Assembly: GCA_029448655.1 (NCBI GenBank)
Contig: JACCLO010000011.1
Location: 2,170,001 to 2,234,000 of the forward strand
Source: Wolfiporia cocos
Lineage: Eukaryota; Basidiomycota; Agaricomycetes; Polyporales; Phaeolaceae
Length of the DNA stretch: 64,000 nucleotides
Direction: 5' to 3'
The notes under the pieces are model-generated. The model had not been told where the DNA came from, did no database searches, and was given only the letters and a program-made list of their open reading frames with translations. The position numbers and the translations under genes are program-made. Positions 1 to 9,489 of this stretch are shown here, one piece after another; the stretch's first letter is position 1; each line of letters starts with the position of its first letter.

Positions 1-2142
1 TCGCAGATCCATACATCCTCTTGTGGGACCTTCATCAGGGCGAGACAGGCTTGGATGTGCCTTCTGTTAGACTACGCGGTCATAGGGTAGGCACTGTTGT
101 TCATTTTGCTTGTGTTATGATGTATACACAGCATATATTTTTAATGCATGTGTCGACAGGCCAACATATTCTCTGTCGCTTTCTCAGCAACAAGCCAGTA
201 CCTATACTCGTGAGTAGTGGCTTCGCGTGCTGACAGCTCCTTGATGGATTTGAAAGGGGTGCTACAGACAATACGATCCTACGATTTGACCTTGGTCGGC
301 TGTCGTCGTCTCCGAATCCTCGAAAGCCTGAGATGTCCATCGATCGGCATCTGGTGCGTGAATGCTATGGACATCCTCAGATCCAGGTTACGACTAGTGT
401 GTTATAGGGCTCCATACGAGATTTATCCTGTCATCCAGAGCAGGATGAAGTTTTACTGAGCGCTAGGTAAGCGCGAGGATGTTCTTCTTATATACCTAGG
501 TTTAACAATCCGCTAGCGAGGATGGCCGCATCATTTTGCACGATCATCGAGCCGGGTCCAGCCTGTCAGCTGCACAGGGCACCCTTCAGGAACAAGCGGA
601 ATTCAGCGGTGTGCGATATCATCCTACAATGCCCCATATCTTTGCAACAAGCAACGTGTTGGGCAAGATTTGCTTGCGCGATACACGTATGGCATTCGGT
701 CCGCTATCGCAGAGGAAGCAGAACGGCATCGTGCATCGTGTAAATGCTTGCCACCCATTCTGGGCCATGATATACCAACGCGTTCGCAGTATGTCACGAC
801 GATTGCCAATTCGACTTCCCTGCATCTGTATGCCCCGGAAGTTGGCAGCATCACCTTCGATTCCACAGGTCTGCAAATTACGTATTTGATTCTGCTTTAC
901 TGATTATCCACCGATCATACAACGCGTAGGAACAAAGCTAGCAGCGACGTTTCTCGTGAGTCTTCAGTCTTGCAAGTGTTCCCGAATTTCTCATATACCG
1001 GCTCATCACCAGAACTACCATCCAACCATCTACGCGCTTTCCGACCCGTATCCTGTAGCTACCTGCAACGGCAGCCACCTCCCAGATGGCTCGCGGGTCG
1101 CTGAGGGCGAGCGCACATATTCAAACTCATGCACCATGAAGGTACCATAGCCGTCACTATCCGGCTTGTTGGCGCATTGACCGAGAGATACCTGCAGCAC
1201 GGATCGTTCGGCGGTCCTGCGATGGATACTGACCCTTACTACTGTGCAGGATCGGACGATTTCCGGACATACATGTGGAAGATCCCTGAGACATCTCTGC
1301 TGCAGACGGAAAGACAGGTCATAAGCCCAGACGATTGGATAAGCGGGATGCACCCAGACACTGTTGGTTCGTAACCTCTCCCATGCCGCCGCGACTGGAC
1401 ACGCATGCTATTCTCCTCACGTCGCCTTTACAGGTTTCGCAACTTCAATGTCTGAGCCACGCCGCGTCCCCGTCGAGCTATCCGTCCCGCTCTGTCGGCT
1501 TGGTGGTCAGTCCTTCCACCCATCAGTATCAGATGTGTTCTCCTGACGCGGCGCCACAGGCCACGCCTCCATCGTCAACACCGCGCTGATGCATCCCACC
1601 CTCCCAATTCTCGCGACAGCTGGTATCGAGCGCACCGTCGTCCTCCATAGTCCCACTCCATCCTGCCCGATCACCACTCCCATCTATTCCGAAACCTCCC
1701 ATTTACACACTAGCTCTAGCGCCACACCTGTTGCGAACCCCTCCTCCTGCCATGCAGACGGGTTCGCACGGACGCCTACTGCCGTGCGCGCCCTTCCGCC
1801 TGCCACAGACGCAGCCCGTACCCGCGCCATCCGTGCGATGGTCTTCGGGACCGTCACGGCCGCCGACGACGCGGATAGCAGCGAGGAACCAGACGATGAG
1901 GAGTCGAGCACGCTCGCGCTGTTCGATGAGTAAGTCGCACACTGCCCATGGATATGTCGCATTTGTTCCACCGTCATATGCATAGTGCTGACATACACCG
2001 GCATTGCAGGATCCTCCGCCAAGAGGGCAACGGTGACGTCTTCACGCTGCGGCGCGCAGCGCACCTCTTCGCCCCAAACTCGGATTCCGAACCGGAGGCT
2101 GATGATGACAGCGATGACAACATTGACGCGACCGCACGGTGA
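1..2142 (+). CDS. WD40 repeat protein, DCAF-like (5' end outside window)
   Basis: Several short exons on the plus strand read as consecutive WD40 blades. The window opens inside one (ILLWDLHQGETGLDVPSVRL), followed after introns by ANIFSVAFSATSQYLYS, ATDNTILRFDL, HPEQDEVLLSA, EDGRIILHDHRAG and a long exon with RYHPTMPHIFATSNVLGKIC and LRDTRMAFGPLSQR. Later blades are YYCAGSDDFRTYMWKIPE and MHPTLPILATAGIERTV. The last exon (about 2010-2142) follows an acidic stretch and ends SDDNIDATAR. Known for the family: WD40 proteins with this blade order and D-x-R ends include DDB1-CUL4 associated factors (DCAF5/8 type), substrate receptors of CRL4 ubiquitin ligases. The WD40 fold is well supported; the CRL4 role is inference from resemblance. 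The gene converges on the aspartic protease gene 318 bp downstream. The start codon is not in the window. Confidence 0.85.
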
Positions 2143-2460
2143 TAGAGTGCGGAGGTCTCACAGGGCCAATGTGATGTAGCGGGATGCAGGATCTGTAGGT
2201 GTGCGGCTTATCTGACCAGCGCCATGAGCTTTGCTGGGAGCTCAAGTGGAGCTTGTAAAATCATGGCATGGTTGTGCGAGGCAGGATCGGTATGGCACGC
2301 CACTTGTCCGAGCGTCCGTAATCGTGTACGATTCAGCGATAGCTATGTTATCATACTGTACAAACATCGATATCTTCCATCCTTCCATCCGCACATTGTC
2401 CTCGGCATAACGTACAGCTGATATAGTACAGTGCGTCACTCAGAGCTTTGCCGCGGCGAG
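2143..2460. other. Intergenic, convergent 3' ends
   Basis: About 318 bp between the stop codons of the WD40 gene and the aspartic protease gene. It should hold both 3' UTRs. No other structure was recognised. Confidence 0.6.
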
Positions 2461-4175
2461 TTAGTTGGTCGTCGCGTCCGTGTACTGCGTGTTCGCAATA
2501 CCGACCTGCGCGTTCGTCGTATCGAACACGCTGTAGAAGCGCTGCAGCCACGCAAAGCCGTCTACAAGTCCCATCGTCAACATCAGCGATGTTCAGGAGG
2601 ATGAAGCAGGGACGCACTGATAAAGTCGAGTCCCTGGCCGCTCTCACTGCCGAGGTTGCTCGCGACAAGGTAAATCTTACCCGATTCGCCACCGATCTGC
2701 GTGTTAAGCGCGCGGGGCCAGATCTGCGCGTTTGCCGTAAACTCGAACGTCGTTCCGCCAATCGTAAAGTACAGCGACTGCAGCGCCTCATACTGCGACT
2801 CTGTGATCGTCAATAAGCCCGTAGTGCTATGCGCACTATCAGCACGCAGTTGTGTGCGTAAGGGCAATGACGTACTTGTCGAGAGTGGCCCCGGTGGCGC
2901 TTTGGTACTTGCTGAACGCGTCACTCGCGAGGAGGAGGAGGGTGGTGCCTGTGTCGACGATACCCGCGTTGCCAGAGAGGAGGGTGGTGCCTGTGCCATA
3001 CGACACGTCCTGGTTGATGCCCCAGTACAACGAAGCTGGGGATGTGGTCGTGATGGGGGTGTACGTGATGCTTCCGGTGTGCCTGCGTGTCATCACATCG
3101 CGGTGAGCGGCCATTGCGCGCAACCAATGGTGGTGCACACCTAGTGCTATCCGTTCCGCCGAAAGTGAGCTCGCCATTGGCGACCTCTGCGGAGGTGCTT
3201 GGCTCAAATGATATGCCGAGGCTCTCGGTGGAAATCGTGCCCTGGCTGTAGAGATTGTCCGTCACAGTCGGGACCTCGTTCGTGTTGGACACGGTGCCCT
3301 GAGTGAGGTCGACGGGGCCGACGCCGAGAATGCCGTCTACGCCGCTGAAGCCTTGCGCAGAAGAGGCGACGCCGATGGACTGGTTTGTGATAACAAGCTG
3401 GGATGCGAGCGTGACCGTGTCGGTGTCTATTGAATCGGTGGCAAATTAGCCGGGTAGACACGGAGGCGACTGATGGCATACACTCGGTGCCAGAGAAGGA
3501 GCCCGATCCGTAGCTGACGTTCTGCGAGGAATATGCCCGTCAGTCAAGAGTGTACAAGTCGACGCTCAATGGCACTTACGACGGTGTCTCCGGTGCTCTT
3601 GCTGGTGGACGTCTTGACATACGCCTTGTCCGCGCCGACCCAAGTGTTGGAGCTGCCTGCGCGCGTGCATGCAATTTAGCGGCCTTGAGGATATTATCGG
3701 CATTCGACTCACCGGTGTCGATGAGGAGCGTGTAGTCGGTCGCGGGCGAGCCAACACCGACGGTGGCGTCGTAGTTTACGCTCGCGTCGGTGACGTCGAC
3801 GCCGACGGGACCACCAGAAGAACCGGATCCCGTAGAGCCCGTACCGGTGCCAGTGCCAGAACCTGTGGAGATGCCGGAGCCGGTGTCAGCGCCTCCGGAG
3901 TGATGCTTGTGCTCGTGCTCGCGTTCACGTTCCCGCTCGCGTTCGCTCTCGTGCTCGTGCTCGCGGCGGTCGCGGCGGTGCTCTCTGTGGTCGTAGTGGT
4001 CGTGACGCTCATCGTGGCGGCGGCGGCGGGCCTCGCGCAAGGCAAGGGGCCCGTGGGGGTTCACGCCGGCGAGGATCTTCTGAGCGCGAGCGCGGTCGCG
4101 GGCGAGGATCTCGCGGGCGTGCCCGGCGGTGAGGCGGGTGTTGAAGGGAAGAGAGCGGACAACGACGGTGGACAT
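2461..4175 (-). CDS. Aspartic protease, polyporopepsin-like (peptidase A1)
   Basis: Multi-exon gene. The mature domain begins near residue 134 (YDATVGVGSPATDYTLLIDT). The first catalytic DTG (about residues 153-155) is split by an intron, with DTGSSNTWVGAD restored after splicing. The second site reads GIVDTGTTLLLLASDAF. Further landmarks are GVDGILGVGPVDLTQGT, SLYWGINQDVSYG, FELTANAQIWPR-type sequence and the end RFYSVFDTTNAQVGIANT. This matches polyporopepsin (EC 3.4.23.29), a secreted A1 endopeptidase of polypores. Odd: translation from the ATG at 4175 (MSTVVVRSLPFNTRL) shows no hydrophobic signal peptide. Residues 48-92 are a His/Arg/Glu/Asp-rich run followed by a Gly/Ser/Thr linker (93-123). 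Either a signal-bearing 5' exon was missed or this form is not classically secreted. A TATA-like box lies about 40 bp upstream. Stop TAA is at 2463-2461. Confidence 0.88.
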
Positions 4176-4214
4176 GGCTTGTGTGCGATGGGGGTGCTGT
4201 GAGATGGGGCAGGC

Positions 4215-4220
4215 TTTATA
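4215..4220 (-). promoter_or_regulatory. TATA box of the aspartic protease gene
   Basis: Read on the minus strand the sequence is CATATAAAGCC. TATAAA lies about 40 nt upstream of the ATG at 4175, which supports that start codon and leaves little room for an upstream coding exon unless a farther promoter exists. Confidence 0.5.
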
Positions 4221-4875
4221 TGCCTCGGGCGGGGAAGGAACGCTTCGTGACGGGGGGAGAGATCGCGCGGAGGATCTGCCGGGCACGATGGCGGTGGTGA
4301 CGTGCGTCACAGCGGGGGAACACACATCGCTGCTATCGGCTTATCGCGGCGACGAACAAGCACGCACTGGGCAGTCTGCGCCCGTTCTGGACATGCATCG
4401 TGACAGACGCCCTTCCATTCTGTATCCCAAGTCTAGCGCACGCCGTCAAGAGGATCGTCGCGTCGGGCACTTCGGCGTCTGATCCCTTTTCGGGCACTGC
4501 ACAGAGTGCAATCTCCGATCTGCCCGCTGCGTGCCTAGATAAGGAAGGGCGCCGGCCGCGGCATGATTGATTGGAAGGCGAAGGACGGCTTCTGCTTCTC
4601 CTGCGCCGGCTCTGCGCATGTGACAAATGCCGTCTCGTCCGCAGCCCGCCCGTCGTCAGCCGCTTCCATTCCCACTGCGCACACGGAACGGCCATCGACA
4701 TATCCCCGTTTCGGGGCGTGTCGCGAGGTGGCCTGCGCGGGCGATGATAGGTGCCAGCACTGTGGCGCCAGTGCTCGAGTGCCTGGCGGCTGTGCGCCGT
4801 GGGATCCACTCGTGCCCTCGAGTATCTGCACCGCCGATACCATTCACTCTGTCCCAACCGTCGGTCTTCTGGTGC
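4221..4875. other. Intergenic, no gene seen
   Basis: Open frames here overlap on both strands and show no family resemblance or splice logic. The segment is GC-rich and runs from the protease promoter to the minisatellite. Confidence 0.4.
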
Positions 4876-5179
4876 CGCAATTTGACTACTGCCTTGTGCC
4901 GGCGCCGACTGGTCTGACTGCACTAGACACCCGCACCCGCAATTTGACTACTGCCTTGTGCCGCCGCCGACTGGTCTGACTGCACTAGACACCCGCACCC
5001 GCAATTTGACTACTGCCTTGTGCCGCCGCCGACTGGTCTGACACTAGACACCCGCACCCGTAATTTGACTACTGCCTTGTGCCGCCGCCGACTGGTCTGA
5101 CTGCACTAGACACCCGCACCCGTAATTTGACTACTGCCTTGTGCCGCCGCCGACTGGTCTGACACTAGACACCCGCACC
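4876..5179. repeat. Minisatellite, about 5 copies of a 62-bp unit
   Basis: The block starting AATTTGACTACTGCCTTGTG recurs at 4879, 4941, 5003, 5062 and 5124, so spacing is 62, 62, 59 and 62 bp. The 59-bp interval lacks three bases (GACACTAG in place of GACTGCACTAG). Each unit continues through CCGCCGCCGACTGGTCTGAC and ACTAGACACCCGCACCCG. Copies differ at only a few positions, implying recent expansion or homogenisation. The array lies between the protease promoter and the decayed F-box-like copy, outside any recognised gene. Confidence 0.95.
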
Positions 5180-5669
5180 ATCAGTGCCCATTCCACGATC
5201 ACAAGTTGACCTCAGCCGCGCGCCCGGATCTTCCCCCCACGTACACACTTCGCTTTCCATTTAGCCACACCGGGATGACATGATTATACAAATCACATCA
5301 CATCCATGCTGGTCGTACGACAGATTCATACGCGCTCGCACCCATCCGCCGGGCCGTGTGGCGCCCGCTGAGCGCGCCCTGTCCACTGCTAACTCGCCAT
5401 ATTCCGACATTCGCGCGCTGACCGGTGGTGTTCACCCGCTCAGACTTGCATTCATCATGGAGGCTTACGATCCTGACGCGAGGCAGAATATGTCGTAATT
5501 ACGCCTAGCAAGGCGCACGAGGCTGTCATAGCCTCGTTGAGTGACATACCCCCTCTCCGCCCTAGTCCACACGCGTCCGTGTCTCTTGGCCGACCCTGTT
5601 CTCACAACCGCTCCTCCCACTCACCCCAATCCATTCACTTTTCACCTCCGTACATTCATACTCCGCCCA
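5180..5669. other. Intergenic, no gene seen
   Basis: GC-rich sequence between the minisatellite and the F-box-like pseudogene. No coding family, RNA gene or repeat was recognised. Confidence 0.4.
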
Positions 5670-6413
5670 CCAACTTACACGCGCGCACACCACTCGCCCT
5701 TCTCCCGTGCCGCATGCACCTCATCACGCCACGTCCCCCAACCTCGCCCCAACGGGAGGCACGGCGCGAAGCGCTCCATGCCCTCGGGGACATGTGCATC
5801 CGCGCCACACGGGCCGCCGTCGCGTCCTCCCCGGACGGACGAGGGATCGCGGCAGGCACAGGCCCGCGCGCAGCGCACTCCGCGTGGAAGATCCTGCGAC
5901 GCAGTCTGCGCTCCGCGCCATAAGGTGTGAAGTGGCGTGTCGTGCAGCGAGAGGCGGAGGTGTGTCGCTTGTGGCGCGAACGCGTGCACCGTGCCTCAAG
6001 TCCCTCTGCCTGGCAGGGCCGCTTCAGATCTACTCTGCAGGCGATGTGCATGTAGCTCAGGTGTGCCCCTCTGCGACTCGTTTAGCAGGAGGGGGATAAA
6101 GCTGGATTTGTCTCTGGACGGTGCGAGATAAGCGTCAACGGGGCACGGCATGTCCCTTGCATGCTGGACACGCATGTGCGCTCCCCGCTTACGCAACATC
6201 AGCGCACCGAGAGCCGGAATGCTCTTGCATAGGACTGCGCGCACGCACTATGCGCCATCATCGGCCGCGAACGCGCGCGCCTCGTCGATACCGGGAATCG
6301 CCACAGTCCGCCCTTGGAATGTGGAATGGCGTAGAGAGCGCGTGGATGTATCGTGAGATACATGAGAATGTGCAGCCGCCGTGCATGCATAGGAGAAAAT
6401 AATCAGATGCATT
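5670..6413 (-). pseudogene. Decayed, internally deleted copy of the F-box-like gene at 7311-8765
   Basis: Fragments of the neighbouring gene's protein are found in order but in different frames. Near 6413-6260 are IIFSYACT, then GGCTFSCISRYIHALSTPFH in a second frame (intact gene: GCALASVSRYVRALSAPFQ), then RTVAIPGIDEARAFA (intact: KTVAVSGIDQARAFV). Near 6055-5670 are YMHIAC, FAPQATHLRLSL (intact: LAPQATHLRLSM), RGAQTASQDL and PEGMERFAPCLP (intact: PAGIERFALHLP). At least two frameshifts are needed. The middle (about residues 60-225 of the intact protein) is shortened from about 500 bp to about 200 bp. It lies on the same strand, about 900 bp from the intact copy, so it is best explained as a tandem duplicate that was deleted and then decayed. 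Confidence 0.75.
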
Positions 6414-7310
6414 TCTAGCGAGCGGCGCTCCCTTGTGGACGTGGGTTCTAGCCACTTGGTAGTCGCAAGCTGCAGTCGACGAGTTCGGCGCAGGCAGCAA
6501 GGATACACTATCCCGGCAGCATGTCGCGCCTAGATTCAGCGTATCTGATGTGCTTGCCTCCAGGTGAACGTAATATTGGAAATTGAGAGGCAAGATTGTG
6601 TCCATCATTGTACGTATGTACGTTCTGTGCATCTCAATCTGACTACCCCAGATCAACATCATCACAACGGCAGATGGAGGCCGTCTTTAGCTCTACGGAA
6701 AACGCCCAGTCCCGGCGAATCCCGGCTGTCAGGCACGATGTGGACGGGTGCGCAGTCTGCCGCTAGTGTACAATGATGTTTTGACGAGCACGGGTTCGTT
6801 CGCAGGGAGTCCGTCCCGCCGTTCGTAGTTTCAATCTCACCGACGGCTGGTGAAAACACGGTTTGCGCATGTCATGCTCGCCTTATACTCGTGGAGACGC
6901 GGGAATGGAAGTAGGTCTCCTAGTCCTCTCAACTCGCCTCCGAGATCACCTTCATTGATCATTTCAGATTACTGATCGTACACAGAAGATACGTAAGGGC
7001 GACCCGAGACGTGCGTCGCGGTATACTGATTCGACCACAGCTCAGCCCGTTTGCTGCACAGGAGAATGTTCGTCATGTCCACGAAGCTGTGCACCATCTT
7101 TAATGAATTAGGGCAACGCAGACCGCACTCGAAACTAAAGAGCGAGACATATAACGCAAGCAAAGCACTTGTTTGAAAAATGCACAAGCCACAAGAATCG
7201 AACACTGGCAGTTGGCACGTTTTCTTTCTGATAGATATATTATTGTACAGATACAACCACAAACGCAATGTCCCCAATAAACCAATTGAATATCACGCGC
7301 GCGTTCCTCT
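6414..7310. other. Intergenic, no gene seen
   Basis: Region between the pseudogene and its intact paralogue. No further protein similarity was recognised. Confidence 0.4.
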
Positions 7311-8765
7311 TTATAATGTCGCCACAGCAGATTTGGGCCTTGACCCCTTGTCGGCTGCACGCATCCGCCCCACGATTCTCGCCATCCGCGGCGCCGTCTT
7401 CAGCTTTTTCAGCTTACGGCTTACTACTTGCCACAGGCGCATTTGCGTGATCGCAATCTCGGCCTTCATCTGGGCGTTCGACGTTTCAACCACTCTCTCG
7501 GGTGCTTCCCGTACCTGCGCCAGGCAAGCTCTATCATTGTTGTCTTGAGAATTGCCTCGCTGCACAGCCTGGTTCTGTGTCCGCTCCTCTTGCTTAGATC
7601 CCTCGCCCCACCACCAATCGCATTCTCCCGTCCCGATACTTCTGTGCCACTCCTGCAACGCTTCCTCATACCCATATTCCGCCCAACTTGGCGCACGCGT
7701 ACACAAGAAGCGCTTTTCGGACGCTTGCATCAGTGCAGCACACATCTCGTCGTCGTGCTCGCCCGTGATATGCGGCCGATTGAATGGCAGGTGCAGTGCG
7801 AAGCGTTCGATGCCCGCCGGAAGGATGTGCGTCCACGAGATATTAATCGCAGTTGCGAATCCGTTGGATGAGAGAGGTATCACGGCGGGAACCAGCCCGC
7901 GAGCGGAACACTCCGCATGGACGATGTCCCCGACGCAGCCTGCTCCCCAAAGTGCAGCGAACCAGCTAACATGCCTCGCACGCGGATCAAGCATTGACAG
8001 GCGGAGATGTGTCGCTTGTGGCGCGAGCGAGCGCACGAGCCCTGCGATTGCGTTCAGCTGCTCGGGTTGCTTGAACTCCATATTGGATGCGACATGCAGA
8101 TAGCGCAAGTTCGGGCGTAATTCTTGCACCTGCTCGCTCTCGTTCTCGTTCTCAGCCGAATTGGGAGCGAGCAGCGATTGCGAGTCCGAGTCTGGCGCAA
8201 GCTGGACGTCCACTAGGCTCTGCGTGCTCCTCGTGTCCGCGCCTGCGTTATCGCGCGCGTGTATCCATCGCGAGCGCAAAGAAAGCAAGGCGAGGGAGGG
8301 AAGGGGAGCACGGAGCAGATTTTGCACGCACTGCCAGCTACCATGATCGGGCCCGTAACATGCAAGTGTCAGAATACGCAGAGTCGGCGCGGCATATGCG
8401 AGGATCGCGTCTTCTTGTCCAAGCCAGTCTCCGGGGAACAAATCTGTGTACACTCGATCAATCTCTCTGTCGCCGTGTTCACCGGGTGCGCGGTGCGTTG
8501 AGAGGAAGAGGCATTCGATCGGGCGGGTCGGGTACCAGGAACGCTGGGTAGGACCTGAATGGACCTCGAGTTGCACCGCGTGAAGGCGGGCAACAAACGC
8601 GCGCGCTTGGTCGATACCTGAGACCGCTACAGTTTTCCACTGAAATGGGGCGGAGAGCGCACGGACGTAACGCGACACGGACGCGAGTGCGCAGCCAGTG
8701 TATCCGCCGTCTGTACAAGCATAAGCGAAGATGATCGCATGTATCTCAGGGGGGCACCGCTCCAT
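7311..8765 (-). CDS. F-box-like / leucine-rich hypothetical protein
   Basis: A single open frame of 484 codons starting at ATG 8765. The N-terminus MERCPPEIHAIIFAYACTDG, then ALASVSRYVRALSAPFQWKT, has the pattern of degenerate F-box domains common in mushrooms: a Pro, a Leu/Ile-rich helix, then an S-x-V-S/C motif ahead of a W/F. After this come leucine-rich stretches (PTLRILTLACYG, LPSLALLSLRSRW, LRYLHVASN, ATHLRLSM) as in the substrate-binding parts of F-box proteins. The C-terminus is basic (KLKKLKTAPRMARIVGRMR). Known for the family: F-box proteins bring substrates to SCF ubiquitin ligases. The F-box assignment is tentative. A broken duplicate lies downstream at 5670-6413. Confidence 0.7.
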   Translation of the reverse strand: MERCPPEIHAIIFAYACTDGGYTGCALASVSRYVRALSAPFQWKTVAVSGIDQARAFVARLHAVQLEVHSGPTQRSWYPTRPIECLFLSTHRAPGEHGDREIDRVYTDLFPGDWLGQEDAILAYAAPTLRILTLACYGPDHGSWQCVQNLLRAPLPSLALLSLRSRWIHARDNAGADTRSTQSLVDVQLAPDSDSQSLLAPNSAENENESEQVQELRPNLRYLHVASNMEFKQPEQLNAIAGLVRSLAPQATHLRLSMLDPRARHVSWFAALWGAGCVGDIVHAECSARGLVPAVIPLSSNGFATAINISWTHILPAGIERFALHLPFNRPHITGEHDDEMCAALMQASEKRFLCTRAPSWAEYGYEEALQEWHRSIGTGECDWWWGEGSKQEERTQNQAVQRGNSQDNNDRACLAQVREAPERVVETSNAQMKAEIAITQMRLWQVVSRKLKKLKTAPRMARIVGRMRAADKGSRPKSAVATL

Positions 8766-9489
8766 CGATCGTCCTTTTTCCCTTCCACAGTTTGATGTGA
8801 GACTTAGCAGTGATCATTCAAGTACTCACTGGGCGTGCCGCCAGCCCCGTCAGCGTAGCCGTTAATCGGGGACAGCGATGGAGACCTCACCAGTCGGGCG
8901 TTGCGCCACGGATTCTGAGTCTCGCTTTACTGGGGGTCAGCAGAATGCTTGACAGTTGAGGGAAAGATGCACCCCGCCCCGTACGTATATATGCGCCTCC
9001 CTAGCCATCTTGGATCAGGAAGAACGGCAGACAATGGCCGCACATAATGACAGCCTGGGAAAAACGCAATGTCGCCGGGACTTTTGGGAGTTGCGAGCGT
9101 CAGAGAAAGCTCATGAGAACTAATCAGCACTGCAATGAACATACGACCAAATGAGATTTGGTCCAATCATATAACGTGTCCATGCATATGCGACGTACCC
9201 CGAGGTCTAAGGGGTGCCCGAGATGTGCATGATGATGTGATGCGTGGCCCTATGGAATGCCGGTGACCTCGAAAACGCAGGATGGTCCACTCACCTTGTT
9301 CTCCCAGGCCCGACTTATGCCAAAGTGGATCGCAATAGAAACAAGAAAACTACAATTGCCGACTAGATTAACATACACAACGTGAGAGGGAGTCAGTGGA
9401 ACCAAAGCAAGTACAACTGTAACGATACAACAGACGATCATGAGGAATCACAGAATGTAAGATAAACAAACTAATCTATACGTAGCACT
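8766..9489. other. Intergenic, no gene seen
   Basis: About 720 bp between the start of the F-box-like gene and the stop of RNR1, both on the minus strand. It should hold the promoter of the former and the 3' UTR of the latter. Nothing else was recognised. Confidence 0.5.
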
